Source of the DNA: Segatella albensis DSM 11370 = JCM 12258
Lineage (GTDB): Bacteria > Bacteroidota > Bacteroidia > Bacteroidales > Bacteroidaceae
Assembly (NCBI RefSeq): GCF_000426565.1
Contig: NZ_AUFP01000006.1
Coordinates: 164,708-228,707, forward strand
Direction: 5' to 3'
DNA: 64,000 nucleotides
Under the pieces are notes generated by a model. The model searched no databases and was not told the DNA's origin. It saw only the letters and a list, made by a program, of their open reading frames with translations. Shown here one piece after another: positions 9,157 to 19,080 of the stretch; the first letter of the stretch is position 1, and each line of letters begins with the position of its first letter. A program made the translations under genes and the position numbers.

Positions 9157-12100
9157 ATGAATTTAAACAAGATTTTAAAGTCTCTGTTCGGCGACAAGTC
9201 TAGTCGAGATATGAAGTTGATTCAGCCTATCGTTGAACAAGTAAAAATTGCTTATCCTGAGATTAAAGCTTTAAGCAATGATGAACTCCGTGCAAAAACA
9301 CAAGAAATAAAACAGAAGGTACAGGACGCTGGTAAAGAGCAGCGTGAGAAGATCAAGGAGATCAAAGCAAAAATCGAAGATACTCCTATTGATGAACGCG
9401 AGGATCTCTTCAATGAAATTGATAAGATTCATAAGGTTGAGCTTGAAAACTATGAGGTAGCTCTCAATGAGGTATTACCAATTGCCTTCAGTATCGTAAA
9501 AGAAACTGCAAGACGTTTTACTGAAAACGAGGATACTATCGTTACAGCAACAGATTTCGACCGCGAACTGGCTGCAGACCCTAGCAAGGACTTTATCACT
9601 ATCGATGGTGACAAAGCTTACTATCACAATCATTGGACTGCTGGTGGAAATGACCTGAAATGGCAGATGGTACACTATGATGTTCAGCTCTTCGGTGGTA
9701 TTGTTCTACACCAGGGTAAGATCGCTGAGATGGCAACCGGTGAAGGTAAAACTCTCGTGGCTACTCTCCCAGTCTTCTTGAATGCATTAACAGGTAATGG
9801 TGTACACGTTGTTACTGTCAACGATTACTTGGCAAAACGTGACTGTGACTGGATGGGACCTCTGTATGAGTTCAATGGTCTTTCTGTAGACTGTATCGAC
9901 AAGCATCAGCCAAACTCTGAAGCTCGTCGTAAGGCTTATCAGGCTGATATCACCTTCGGAACTAACAATGAGTTCGGTTTTGACTACCTGCGTGATAACA
10001 TGGCGGTTTCTCCTGCTGATTTGGTACAGCGTGAACACAACTATGCTATTGTCGATGAGGTTGACTCTGTGTTAATTGATGATGCTCGTACTCCGCTCAT
10101 CATCTCTGGTCCTATCCCTAAGGGTGATGATCAGATGTATGAGGAATATCAGCCATTGGTAGAACGCTTGTATGAGGTACAACGTAAACAGGCTACCGAA
10201 CTTCTTGCTGAGGCAAAACAGAAGATTTCTAAAGGTATTGAGGCAAAGGATCAGGTTCTCCTCCAAGAGGGTTTCCTTGCTCTTTATCGTTCATATAAGT
10301 CTCTTCCTAAGAATAAGCCTTTGATCAAATATCTTTCTGAAGAAGGTATCAAGGCTGGTATGCTCAAAACTGAGGAGTATTATATGCAGAACAACAACCG
10401 TGAGATGCCTAAGGCTGTTGAACCGCTGTATTTCGTAGTTGATGAGAAACTTAATAGTGCTGACCTTACTGATAAAGGTGGGGCTTGGCTTGCTAAACAG
10501 ACGAATGATCCTGAGTTGTTTGTATTACCTGACATCACAACTCAACTTTCTGCACTGGAGAAAGAAAAAGAGGATGGTAAGATTTCGGAAGAGGAGTATA
10601 TTGACCAGAAGGATGAACTTATGGCTCACTATGGTGTACAGAGCGAACGTGTACATACGTTACAGCAACTCCTCAAGGCATACACCATGTTCAATAAAGA
10701 CGATGAATATGTAGTCATGGATGGCGAGGTTAAAATCGTCGATGAACAGACTGGTCGTATCATGGAAGGTCGTCGTTGGAGTGATGGCTTACATCAGGCT
10801 ATCGAGGCTAAGGAGCACGTTAAAGTAGAAGCTGCTACACAGACATACGCAACGATTACTCTTCAGAACTATTTCCGTATGTACCACAAACTTTCTGGTA
10901 TGACGGGTACGGCTTCTACTGAGGCTGGAGAGTTCTGGGATATCTATAAATTAGATGTTGTCGAGATTCCTACTAACCGACCTATCGCTCGTAAAGACTT
11001 GGATGATCGTGTATATAAGACACAACGTGAGAAATATCGTGCTGTCATCGACGAGATCGAGGAAATGAGAAATCAGGGACGTCCATGCTTGGTTGGTACA
11101 ACCTCTGTTGAAATTTCGGAATTGTTGAGCAAGATGCTTAAGATGCGCAATATTCCTCATCAGGTATTGAATGCGAAACTCCATGCTCATGAGGCTCAGG
11201 TTGTTGCACTCGCTGGTCAGCAAGATAGTAATGGTAAAGGTGCTGTAACGATTGCAACCAATATGGCCGGTCGTGGTACCGATATTAAACTTTCTGACGA
11301 AGTTAAAGCTGCCGGTGGTCTTGCTATCATCGGTACGGAGCGCCATGAAAGTCGACGTGTAGACCGTCAGCTTCGTGGACGTGCCGGACGTCAGGGTGAC
11401 CCAGGTTCTTCTGTATTCTATGTTTCCCTCGAGGATAAGCTTATGCGACTATTCGCTAGTGAGCGCATCGCTAATGTGATGGACCGCCTTGGATTCAAGG
11501 AGGGTGAGCGCATCGAGAGTCCTATGATTTCTAAGAGTATTGAGCGTGCTCAGAAGAAGGTTGAGGAAAACAACTTTGGTATCCGTAAGAACCTGCTTGA
11601 GTATGATGATGTCATGAACAAGCAACGAACTGTAATCTACGAGAAGCGTCGCCATGCTTTGATGGGTGAACGTATCGGAATGGACATCACAAATATCATC
11701 TGGGACCGTGTTGTTAATATTGTCAACAACAATGACTTTGAAGGTGCCAAGGAGGGATTCTTGAAGGTGTTGGCTATGGAGATTCCTTTCACCGAAGAAG
11801 AATTCGAGGATGGTAACAAAGATGAACTGTCAGAGCGCGCTTTCCAAGAGGCGATAACAAGTTTCAAACGTAAAACTGAACGTATTCAAAGTGTTGCCTG
11901 GCCTATCATCAAACAGGTATATGAGAACCAGGGGGCTATATATGAGCGTATCATGGTTCCTGTAACAGATGGTAAACGAGTATATCAGATACCATGTAAC
12001 CTTAAAGAAGCTTATGATTCTGAGGCAAAGTCTGTAGTCAAGGCCTTTGAGAAACAGATTATGCTCCATATCATTGATGATAACTGGAAAGAGAATCTTC

Positions 12101-12516
12101 GTCAGCTTGATGAACTTCGTCATTCTGTACAGAATGCTTCTTACGAGCAGAAAGATCCATTGCTGATCTTTAAACTTGAAAGTGTTAAAGTTTGGGATAG
12201 CATGATCGACGATATGAATAACCGTATGGCAAGTATCCTTATGCGTGGACAGATTCCAGAGATGCAGGAAGACTCTGTACAGGAGGCTGCACCAGAAGAG
12301 CATAGCCAGCGTTATCAGGAACAAAAGACTGATATTGAGGAAGAGCGTGAACGCGCTGAACGTGCTGCTCAACAGGCTGCAATGCATCAAGATACTCGTG
12401 AGAGTGTTGAAAGAAACCATACTCCATATATTGCTGAGAAGATGCCACGTCCTAACGATCCATGTCCTTGTGGCAGTGGCAAGAAGTTTAAGAATTGCCA
12501 CGGGCGTAACATTTAA
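9157..12516 (+). CDS. secA: Preprotein translocase ATPase SecA
   Basis: 1119 residues, in the range of Bacteroidota SecA, which is longer than the 901-residue E. coli protein because of insertions. SecA pushes unfolded secretory proteins through SecYEG. The Walker A motif (ATGEGKT) is near residue 193 and the Walker B-like [10 protein letters not shown] near 300. The helicase-type motif [10 protein letters not shown] is also present. The C-terminus carries the SEC-C zinc motif ([14 protein letters not shown]), which binds SecB or ribosomes in other bacteria. Lys/Glu-rich segments at about residues 50-90 and 345-490 are the Bacteroidota-type insertions. An ABC ATPase gene follows after 26 bp and may be read through from the secA promoter. 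Codon use (CGT, GGT, GTT rich) suggests strong expression. Confidence 0.97.
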   Translation: MNLNKILKSLFGDKSSRDMKLIQPIVEQVKIAYPEIKALSNDELRAKTQEIKQKVQDAGKEQREKIKEIKAKIEDTPIDEREDLFNEIDKIHKVELENYEVALNEVLPIAFSIVKETARRFTENEDTIVTATDFDRELAADPSKDFITIDGDKAYYHNHWTAGGNDLKWQMVHYDVQLFGGIVLHQGKIAEMATGEGKTLVATLPVFLNALTGNGVHVVTVNDYLAKRDCDWMGPLYEFNGLSVDCIDKHQPNSEARRKAYQADITFGTNNEFGFDYLRDNMAVSPADLVQREHNYAIVDEVDSVLIDDARTPLIISGPIPKGDDQMYEEYQPLVERLYEVQRKQATELLAEAKQKISKGIEAKDQVLLQEGFLALYRSYKSLPKNKPLIKYLSEEGIKAGMLKTEEYYMQNNNREMPKAVEPLYFVVDEKLNSADLTDKGGAWLAKQTNDPELFVLPDITTQLSALEKEKEDGKISEEEYIDQKDELMAHYGVQSERVHTLQQLLKAYTMFNKDDEYVVMDGEVKIVDEQTGRIMEGRRWSDGLHQAIEAKEHVKVEAATQTYATITLQNYFRMYHKLSGMTGTASTEAGEFWDIYKLDVVEIPTNRPIARKDLDDRVYKTQREKYRAVIDEIEEMRNQGRPCLVGTTSVEISELLSKMLKMRNIPHQVLNAKLHAHEAQVVALAGQQDSNGKGAVTIATNMAGRGTDIKLSDEVKAAGGLAIIGTERHESRRVDRQLRGRAGRQGDPGSSVFYVSLEDKLMRLFASERIANVMDRLGFKEGERIESPMISKSIERAQKKVEENNFGIRKNLLEYDDVMNKQRTVIYEKRRHALMGERIGMDITNIIWDRVVNIVNNNDFEGAKEGFLKVLAMEIPFTEEEFEDGNKDELSERAFQEAITSFKRKTERIQSVAWPIIKQVYENQGAIYERIMVPVTDGKRVYQIPCNLKEAYDSEAKSVVKAFEKQIMLHIIDDNWKENLRQLDELRHSVQNASYEQKDPLLIFKLESVKVWDSMIDDMNNRMASILMRGQIPEMQEDSVQEAAPEEHSQRYQEQKTDIEEERERAERAAQQAAMHQDTRESVERNHTPYIAEKMPRPNDPCPCGSGKKFKNCHGRNI

Positions 12517-12542
12517 TATAAATCAACCCAACCAATATATAT

Positions 12543-13295
12543 ATGAATACTAAAACACAGATTTCCATTAAGGAAAACCTGGTTGGATTAATAAAGAATT
12601 TCGGGGATAAGACTGCTGTGTCTATCCCCGATTTTTCTATCCAGCAAGGTGAGATGCTCGGTCTTGTAGGAAATAACGGAGCAGGTAAGACTACCCTATT
12701 CCGTCTTATGTTGGATTTATTAGACCCTACAGAAGGAAGTGTCGAAATCAATATCCATCAGGATGATGGTAATGAGTGTATTTTGAATCCTGCAAAATGT
12801 GAGGATTGGAAACAATATACTGGTGCTTACATTGATGATGGATTCCTAATAGAATTCCTCACAGCCGAAGAGTATTTCAATTTTATTGCTAAAGTCAATA
12901 ATATCGCAAAGGAAGAATTACATAACATACTTGACAAATACAGAGACTTTATGGGTGATGAGATTCTTAATCAGAAAAAGCTCATCCGAGAGTTCTCTGC
13001 TGGTAACAAGCAGAAGATTGGTATTGTGGGGGCATTATTAAATTCACCAAGAGTTTTGATTCTTGATGAACCTTTCAACTTTCTAGATCCTTCTAGCCAG
13101 AATCATCTGAAACAGTTGCTTACACAATACAATAAAGAGACAAATGCCACTATTATTGTATCAAGCCATAATCTACAGCATACGATCGAAATCAGCTCTC
13201 GTATCGCTCTCATGGAGCATGGCTGCATCATCAAGGATTTAGACAACAAAAATCAAAATGCTCAAAAAGAGTTAAACGAATATTTCAATGCCTAA
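12543..13295 (+). CDS. ABC transporter ATP-binding protein (no permease nearby)
   Basis: 250 residues. The Walker A motif is GNNGAGKTT (about residues 43-51). The Walker B region is VLILDEPFNFLDPSS, and the H-loop is in IVSSHNLQH. The signature motif is unusual: FSAGNKQK instead of LSGGQ. The order and the FLDP D-loop fit ATPases of the CcmA/gliding or ABC-2 exporter type. There is no membrane subunit on either side: SecA precedes it by 26 bp and a terminator and tRNAs follow. It must pair with a distant permease or act in another role. The ATPase fold is certain; the substrate is unknown. Confidence 0.85.
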   Translation: MNTKTQISIKENLVGLIKNFGDKTAVSIPDFSIQQGEMLGLVGNNGAGKTTLFRLMLDLLDPTEGSVEINIHQDDGNECILNPAKCEDWKQYTGAYIDDGFLIEFLTAEEYFNFIAKVNNIAKEELHNILDKYRDFMGDEILNQKKLIREFSAGNKQKIGIVGALLNSPRVLILDEPFNFLDPSSQNHLKQLLTQYNKETNATIIVSSHNLQHTIEISSRIALMEHGCIIKDLDNKNQNAQKELNEYFNA

Positions 13296-13328
13296 TCAAT
13301 TATATAAGGCATTAAAATACATAAAAAG

Positions 13329-13363
13329 AAAAGAGGCATAAATCAATGATTTATGCCTCTTTT
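13329..13363. terminator. Bidirectional terminator between ABC gene and tRNA-Glu
   Basis: A stem of about 15 bp (AAAAGAGGCATAAAT... with a short loop) has A-rich and T-rich flanks on either side. It can end both the plus-strand ABC gene and the minus-strand tRNA transcript. Confidence 0.85.
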
Positions 13364-13365
13364 AG

Positions 13366-13437
13366 TAGTCGGTAAGAGAATCGAACTCTTATGCCAAGAT
13401 TGAGAATCTTGTATCCTAACCGTTAGATGAACCGACC
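13366..13437 (-). tRNA. tRNA-Glu (CTC), copy 1
   Basis: A 72-nt cloverleaf. The acceptor GGTCGGT pairs with ACCGACT with a G1-U72 pair, as is usual for tRNA-Glu in this phylum. The anticodon stem CAAGA/TCTTG encloses the loop TTCTCAA, giving anticodon CTC (Glu, codon GAG). The T arm has GTTCGATTC. The base after the discriminator is followed by CTA, so the CCA end is not fully encoded, unlike the other copy. Confidence 0.93.
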
Positions 13438-13451
13438 GTTAGCTTTTTCAT

Positions 13452-13485
13452 AAAAAAACCTCTGTAATCATAAAGGTTGCAGAGG
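13452..13485 (-). terminator. Terminator-like hairpin between the two tRNA-Glu genes
   Basis: On the minus strand a CCTCTGCAA...TTACAGAGG stem is followed by seven T. It lies 8 bp beyond tRNA-Glu copy 2 and 15 bp before copy 1, so read-through would be needed to express copy 1 from the same promoter. Confidence 0.65.
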
Positions 13486-13492
13486 ATTTTGG

Positions 13493-13564
13493 TAGTCGGT
13501 AAGAGAATCGAACTCTTATGCCAAGATTGAGAATCTTGTATCCTAACCGTTAGATGAACCGACC
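13493..13564 (-). tRNA. tRNA-Glu (CTC), copy 2
   Basis: Identical over its whole length to copy 1 (anticodon CTC). Here the discriminator A is followed directly by CCA (13490-13492 on the minus strand), so the mature 3' end is encoded. Confidence 0.93.
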
Positions 13565-13599
13565 GTTAGTGCATTCAAAATAGCCTGACCCCCGTAGAG

Positions 13600-13687
13600 C
13601 GGAAGGAGGGGGATTCGAACCCCCGGTACGCGAAATGCGCACGGCAGTTTAGCAAACTGCTGGTTTCAGCCACTCACCCATCCTTCC
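13600..13687 (-). tRNA. tRNA-Ser (GCT)
   Basis: An 88-nt tRNA with a long variable arm. The acceptor GGAAGGA pairs with TCCTTCC. The anticodon stem GCAGT/ACTGC encloses TTGCTAA, giving anticodon GCT (Ser, codons AGC/AGT). The T arm contains GGTTCGAATCC. No CCA is encoded. It is the first gene of the minus-strand tRNA cluster. Confidence 0.94.
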
Positions 13688-13739
13688 AGTCAGGGCTCGC
13701 TAACCGAGTTGCCAAGCATATCTTTCTGAAATGCGAGTG

Positions 13740-13771
13740 CAAAGGTAATGAATTATTTTAATCCCACCAAA
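13740..13771 (-). promoter_or_regulatory. Promoter of the tRNA cluster
   Basis: On the minus strand TTTG (13768-13771), 20 nt and TACCTTTG (13740-13747) give a full Bacteroidota promoter, 53 bp before tRNA-Ser. Confidence 0.7.
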
Positions 13772-13834
13772 TATTTTCTGAAATATTTTTGAAGTTTTTT
13801 TTCAAATTACCTTTGCACCTTATTATATATAGAA

Positions 13835-15583
13835 TTATTCTAATCCTAAGCTCTTCTTGATAGCCTCAACTTTCTTAGTTCCTTCAGCATCAAGTTTCTC
13901 ATATTCTGAAGCGCTATTCATAACGCCCTTAACTTCTATATAGAACTTAATCTTAGGTTCTGTACCTGATGGACGTACACTTACCTTTGTGTCATCATCA
14001 CAGAACCACTGCAGAACATTGCTAGTTTCTGGCATATCAAGCTTTGTCTTGTTGCCCTGAACATCTGTAGCCTCAAGAGTCTTATAATCTTTCCAAAGGA
14101 TAACTTTACTACCACCAAGTTCCTTAGGAGGGTTCTGACGGAAGTTCGCCATCATCTGCTGAATTTCTTCTGCACCAGACTTACCAGGACGCTCTACATT
14201 GATAGTATGCTCCTTAGAGAAACCATACTCTGTATAGATATCCATCAATATATCATAAAGGGTCTTACCATGATCCTTAGCATAAGCACAGATTTCAGCA
14301 AGTAAAGAACATGCAGATACCGCATCCTTATCACGAACGAAGTCTTCTGCAAGGAAGCCATAGCTTTCCTCACCACCACCGATATACTGCTGCTTGCCTT
14401 CAGAAACACGAATTTCATTTGCAATCCACTTGAAACCGGTATAGCAATCACGCATTTCAATATGCTGCTTCTCTGCAATCTTACGAATTACCTCAGTTGT
14501 AACAATAGTCTTGACAATGAAATCGGTTGGCTGCATCTTACCTACTGCCTGACGATTAGTAATGATGTACCACAAGAAAAGCAGACAGGTCTGGTTACCG
14601 TTAATAAGAACCCACTCTCCCTTATCATTCTTGCAAGCCATACCAACACGATCAGCATCAGGATCACTAGCCATAAGGATATCTGCGTCGATAGCCTTGG
14701 CATCACGCAAACCAAGAGTAAGAGCCTCAGCGAACTCTGGATTAGGACGATCTACAGTAGGGAAATTACCATTCTTGATCATCTGCTCCTTAACGCAATG
14801 TACATTATCAAAGCCCCAGAACTTCAAAGAACGAGGAATCATTGTCATACCTGTACCATGGAGAGGAGTATATACGATACTTAAGTCATGCTGATGCTTG
14901 ATAACCTCAGGATCAATGCATAATGTCTTGATTTTCTCCAAATATGGTTTATCAACATCTTCACCTACAAGTTGAATCAGGTCTGGGTTACCTTGGAACT
15001 TCACGTCCTCAACCTTTACCTTATTCACCTCATCGATGATTCCCTTATCATGTGGAGCCAAAACCTGAGCGCCATCTTCCCAATAAGCCTTATATCCATT
15101 ATACTCACGAGGATTATGACTTGCTGTAAGGTTTACACCACCCTGTGCACCGAAATAGCGAATAGCGAAAGAGCACTCTGGAGTTGGGCGCATTTCCTCA
15201 AACAAATATACCTTGATGCCATTGGCAGAGAAGATATCTGCAACTTTTTTTGCAAAGACATCACTATTATTACGACAATCGTAGCATACAACTGTTGAAA
15301 TTTGCTCTTTGTCCTTAAAGTTCTTCTTCAGGTAGTTAGCAAATCCTTGAGTTGCCATACCTACAGTGTAGATATTCATACGGTTAGAGCCGGCACCCAT
15401 GATACCACGGAGACCACCTGTACCGAATTCCAAATCCTTATAAAAACTTTCAATGAGGTTAGTCTTATCCTCATCATCGATCATTGCCTGAACATCTTTA
15501 CGAGTCTGCTCGTCAAAAGCAGGAGTTAGCCACTGCTTAGCTTTAGCTTCGCATTGGGCAATTAGTTCTGCATTATTTGCCAT
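13835..15583 (-). CDS. Phosphoglucomutase/phosphomannomutase (alpha-D-phosphohexomutase)
   Basis: 582 residues, the length of the long PGM/PMM (PgmB-like, alpha-D-phosphohexomutase) form. It interconverts hexose-1- and hexose-6-phosphates. The phosphoserine loop is TASHNP (about 152-157), the metal loop is DPDADR, the sugar loop is GGGEESYGF, and the phosphate-binding loop RPSGTEPK is near the C-terminus. All four active-site loops are intact. It is a single-gene unit on the minus strand. A -7 box (TATCTTTG at 15615-15622) lies 31 bp before the start. Whether glucose, mannose or ribose phosphate is the main substrate cannot be settled from sequence. Confidence 0.92.
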   Translation of the reverse strand: MANNAELIAQCEAKAKQWLTPAFDEQTRKDVQAMIDDEDKTNLIESFYKDLEFGTGGLRGIMGAGSNRMNIYTVGMATQGFANYLKKNFKDKEQISTVVCYDCRNNSDVFAKKVADIFSANGIKVYLFEEMRPTPECSFAIRYFGAQGGVNLTASHNPREYNGYKAYWEDGAQVLAPHDKGIIDEVNKVKVEDVKFQGNPDLIQLVGEDVDKPYLEKIKTLCIDPEVIKHQHDLSIVYTPLHGTGMTMIPRSLKFWGFDNVHCVKEQMIKNGNFPTVDRPNPEFAEALTLGLRDAKAIDADILMASDPDADRVGMACKNDKGEWVLINGNQTCLLFLWYIITNRQAVGKMQPTDFIVKTIVTTEVIRKIAEKQHIEMRDCYTGFKWIANEIRVSEGKQQYIGGGEESYGFLAEDFVRDKDAVSACSLLAEICAYAKDHGKTLYDILMDIYTEYGFSKEHTINVERPGKSGAEEIQQMMANFRQNPPKELGGSKVILWKDYKTLEATDVQGNKTKLDMPETSNVLQWFCDDDTKVSVRPSGTEPKIKFYIEVKGVMNSASEYEKLDAEGTKKVEAIKKSLGLE

Positions 15584-15614
15584 ATTATTGTTAGTTTTAA
15601 AAATATTATTTACG

Positions 15615-15622
15615 CAAAGATA
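15615..15622 (-). promoter_or_regulatory. -7 box of the phosphohexomutase gene
   Basis: The minus-strand TATCTTTG matches TAnnTTTG. No clear -33 box is present. Confidence 0.55.
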
Positions 15623-15665
15623 GCAATAATTTTCGGGTTATAAGAAATTAATCGAAAAAATTTCG

Positions 15666-15673
15666 TATTTTTG
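15666..15673 (+). promoter_or_regulatory. -7 box of rlmH-uvrA
   Basis: TATTTTTG fits TAnnTTTG and lies 69 bp before the rlmH ATG. Confidence 0.5.
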
Positions 15674-15742
15674 TAAATTGTAGAATAAAAAGGGAGAAAG
15701 ATTGGAAAGTTTCCGATATATCCGAAACGAAATTCATAGTCA

Positions 15743-16213
15743 ATGAAAACAGAGTTAATACTTGTAGGCAAAACAGTAAACAAGCATTTCGTGGCCGGAA
15801 TAAAAGACTACACTGAGCGCATCGGGCATTACATGCCTTTTGAGATCAAAGTAATTCCAGAAATCAAAAACACGAAATCGCTTTCTGAACAGCAACAAAA
15901 AGATAAAGAAGGAGAACTGATTCTCAAGATGATCCAACCTTCTGACACGGTGGTGCTAATGGATGAGCACGGCACTGAATTTCGTTCTATCGAATTTGCA
16001 AAGTGGCTCCAGAAAAAGCAAAACACTACTCGAAGACTTATCTTTGTCATCGGTGGCCCTTATGGCTTCGCTCAACCTGTATACGATCGGGCCAATGAAC
16101 TTATTTCTCTTTCTAAAATGACATTTTCACATCAGATGGTCCGATTAATCTTTACAGAACAGATTTATCGCGCTTGTACAATAATTAAAGGAGAACCATA
16201 TCATCATGAGTAA
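15743..16213 (+). CDS. rlmH: 23S rRNA (pseudouridine1915-N3)-methyltransferase RlmH
   Basis: 156 residues, the standard RlmH length. It methylates pseudouridine 1915 in helix 69 of 23S rRNA using SAM. The knotted SPOUT fold is marked by FVIGGPYGF (SAM loop) and the C-terminal [19 protein letters not shown] segment, both diagnostic of the family. The last codons overlap the uvrA start by 8 bp, so the two are translated from one message. Confidence 0.96.
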   Translation: MKTELILVGKTVNKHFVAGIKDYTERIGHYMPFEIKVIPEIKNTKSLSEQQQKDKEGELILKMIQPSDTVVLMDEHGTEFRSIEFAKWLQKKQNTTRRLIFVIGGPYGFAQPVYDRANELISLSKMTFSHQMVRLIFTEQIYRACTIIKGEPYHHE

Positions 16214-19043
16214 AAATAAAGAAGCCTTTATAGAGATTAAAGGTGCTAGGGTAAACAACTTAAAAAACATCTCACTAAAGATTCCGCGCAATAAATTGAT
16301 TGTCATAACCGGAGTTTCCGGTTCTGGTAAGTCATCACTTGCTTTCGACACGCTATATGCTGAAGGTCAACGAAGATATGTAGAGAGCCTATCTAGTTAT
16401 GCCCGTCAGTTTCTGGGTAGGATGAGCAAACCGGAATGTGACTTTATCAAAGGACTTCCACCTGCCATTGCTATAGAGCAGAAAGTTATTGCCCGTAATC
16501 CGCGTAGTACCGTCGGTACATCTACCGAAATATACGAATACCTCAGGTTACTTTATGCTCGTATTGGTCGTACCTTCTCTCCTATCTCAGGACAAGAGGT
16601 AAAGCGCCATTCTACCGAGGACGTGCTACAATGCACTCGGCAATTCGGAGAAGGCACCAAGTTTGTTATTCTCGCTCCTTTCCATGTCATTGAGGGCAGA
16701 ACTCTCCACAAGCAGATGGAAATGTACAATCAAGAGGGTTATTCACGAATCTATATTGATGGCGACTTTACCCGTATTGAGGATTGGCTCGACAACCACG
16801 ACGAGGAAGCCGCCAACAATGGTGACATCTGGCTTGTCATCTCTCGCCTTTCCGTATCAAATGAGAAAGACGATATTTCTCGCTTGATTGATTCCGCAGA
16901 AACGGCCTTCTATGAGGGAGACGGAGAACTTCGCCTGATGTTCTTGCCATCTCATCAAACTTTCGATTTCTCCACACGCTTCGAGGCCGACGGAATAAAA
17001 TTCGAGGAACCTAACGACAACATGTTCTCTTTCAACTCTCCTCTAGGAGCATGCCCGACTTGTGAAGGTTTCGGTAGCGTCATCGGTATTGACGAGAAAC
17101 TCGTTATCCCCAACACAGCACTGAGCGTATATGATGGATGTGTACAATGCTGGCATGGTGACAAGATGGGTGAATGGCAGAAGGAGTTTATACGCAGAGC
17201 TGCCAAGGATAAATTCCCGATATTCAAACCTTATTATGACTTAACACGAGAAGAGAAAGATGAATTGTGGCATGGATTGAAAAGTGAAAGAAATGCGGAC
17301 ATTCACGACAGAATATGTATCGACACTTTCTTTCAGATGGTCAAGGAGAATCAATATAAGATTCAATATCGAGTGATGCTAAGCAGATATCGCGGAAAGA
17401 CTACTTGTCCTGATTGCCATGGAACTCGACTGAAGAAAGAGGCTACTTATGTCAAAATCAATGGCATGAGTATTACAGATCTTGTTGAGATGCCTATAGC
17501 AAACCTAGAGAAATGGTTTCTCGACTTACAATTTGATAAGCATGATGCGGATGTTGCCAAACGTCTTCTTACTGAGATAAAGAACAGATTGCATTTCCTT
17601 GTAGAAGTAGGTTTAGGTTATCTTACGCTAAATCGCCTGTCGAACACACTCTCTGGAGGTGAAAGTCAACGAATCAACTTGACGACAAGTCTCGGCAGTT
17701 CTCTTGTAGGAAGTTTATACATTCTCGACGAGCCAAGTATTGGAATGCACAGTCGCGATACAGAAAGACTGATCCATGTTCTCAAGGAATTACAAAGTCT
17801 TGGTAATACTGTCATCATCGTGGAGCATGATGAAGATATGATGAGGGCTGCTGATTACATCATCGACATAGGTCCGAATGCCGGAAGACTTGGTGGCGAA
17901 ATCGTATATCAAGGTTCGACAGAGGAGATACAAGACATCAAAGACAAGGATGCACTCAACAAGAAATACCCAGACAGTTATACGATAAAGTATCTTACCG
18001 GAACAGAAACCATTGATATTCCTTCAAGTAGAAGGAAATGGAACAAAAGTATCAAGATTACAGGAGCACGCATGAACAACTTAAAGGGTATCGACGTAGA
18101 AATTCCTCTTAATGTCCTTACGGTTGTCACCGGTGTATCTGGATCCGGGAAATCATCTCTTATAAAGGGTATACTCTACCCTGCTCTTAAGCGACATCTT
18201 GACGAGGTGGCAGATACTCCTGGTGAATATGTCTCGCTTGATGGTGACTGGAAAGACATTAAGCACGTTGAACTTGTAGACCAGAATCCGATAGGAAAAT
18301 CTACACGTTCTAATCCAGCTACCTATGTAAAGGCTTACGATGCCATCCGCTCCTTATTTGCCGAGCAACCTCTGTCCAAACAATTGGGATTTACTGCCCA
18401 GTATTTCAGTTTCAATGCAGATGGAGGAAGATGTGAAGAATGTAAGGGTGCCGGTGTCATCACTGTCGAGATGCAATTCATGGCCGACCTTGTACTTGAA
18501 TGTGAGGCATGTCATGGTCAGCGTTTCAAGCATGACATTCTCGAAGTACGCTTCCATGGGAAGAACATCAATGATGTGCTGAATATGACCGTAAGCGAAG
18601 CTATTGAATTCTTTGGAGAATATGGACAAAAGACCATTGTAAATAGGTTAAAGCCTTTAGATGACGTAGGACTGGGATATATCAAATTGGGGCAAAGTTC
18701 TTCAACTCTATCAGGTGGTGAGAACCAGCGTGTGAAACTTGCCTACTACATCGGACAGGAGAAGGTTGAACCAACACTATTCATCTTCGACGAACCTACT
18801 ACCGGTCTGCACTTCCATGACATCAAGAGATTACTGGCAGCCTTTAACTCACTCATAGAGCGTGGACACAGTATCGTTGTTGTCGAACATAACATGGATG
18901 TCATCAAATGCTCTGACTACATTATCGACCTAGGTCCCGAAGGTGGCGACAAAGGCGGTAACCTTGTAGCAAAAGGAACTCCTGAACAGATAGTTGCGTG
19001 CAAGACTAGCTATACAGGAAAGTTCCTTAGTGAGAAACTATAG
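16206..19043 (+). CDS. uvrA: Excinuclease ABC subunit A
   Basis: 945 residues, full length. UvrA is the damage-sensing dimeric ABC ATPase of nucleotide excision repair, which loads UvrB. Two Walker A motifs ([10 protein letters not shown] near residue 37, and again near 645) and two signature motifs ([16 protein letters not shown]) are intact. The zinc-binding CxxC pairs (CPTCEG, CPDCHG, CEECKG, CEACHG) are also intact. The start overlaps rlmH by 8 bp. uvrB is 31 kb away in this window, on the same strand. Bacteroidota often carry a second uvrA paralogue; the canonical motifs suggest this is a functional one. Confidence 0.96.
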   Translation: MSKNKEAFIEIKGARVNNLKNISLKIPRNKLIVITGVSGSGKSSLAFDTLYAEGQRRYVESLSSYARQFLGRMSKPECDFIKGLPPAIAIEQKVIARNPRSTVGTSTEIYEYLRLLYARIGRTFSPISGQEVKRHSTEDVLQCTRQFGEGTKFVILAPFHVIEGRTLHKQMEMYNQEGYSRIYIDGDFTRIEDWLDNHDEEAANNGDIWLVISRLSVSNEKDDISRLIDSAETAFYEGDGELRLMFLPSHQTFDFSTRFEADGIKFEEPNDNMFSFNSPLGACPTCEGFGSVIGIDEKLVIPNTALSVYDGCVQCWHGDKMGEWQKEFIRRAAKDKFPIFKPYYDLTREEKDELWHGLKSERNADIHDRICIDTFFQMVKENQYKIQYRVMLSRYRGKTTCPDCHGTRLKKEATYVKINGMSITDLVEMPIANLEKWFLDLQFDKHDADVAKRLLTEIKNRLHFLVEVGLGYLTLNRLSNTLSGGESQRINLTTSLGSSLVGSLYILDEPSIGMHSRDTERLIHVLKELQSLGNTVIIVEHDEDMMRAADYIIDIGPNAGRLGGEIVYQGSTEEIQDIKDKDALNKKYPDSYTIKYLTGTETIDIPSSRRKWNKSIKITGARMNNLKGIDVEIPLNVLTVVTGVSGSGKSSLIKGILYPALKRHLDEVADTPGEYVSLDGDWKDIKHVELVDQNPIGKSTRSNPATYVKAYDAIRSLFAEQPLSKQLGFTAQYFSFNADGGRCEECKGAGVITVEMQFMADLVLECEACHGQRFKHDILEVRFHGKNINDVLNMTVSEAIEFFGEYGQKTIVNRLKPLDDVGLGYIKLGQSSSTLSGGENQRVKLAYYIGQEKVEPTLFIFDEPTTGLHFHDIKRLLAAFNSLIERGHSIVVVEHNMDVIKCSDYIIDLGPEGGDKGGNLVAKGTPEQIVACKTSYTGKFLSEKL

Positions 19044-19080
19044 TTGAATACTTAAACAAACTTATAATTACAGGACATCA

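Noticed and set aside
11830..12501. 223-codon minus-strand frame opposite secA
   Set aside because: It lies wholly inside the strongly supported secA frame. Such long antisense frames arise from its codon bias.
13788..13815. Rightward promoter TTTG...TACCTTTG into the end of the phosphohexomutase gene
   Set aside because: The spacing is only 16 nt and no plus-strand gene follows until 15743, so it is probably chance in AT-rich DNA.
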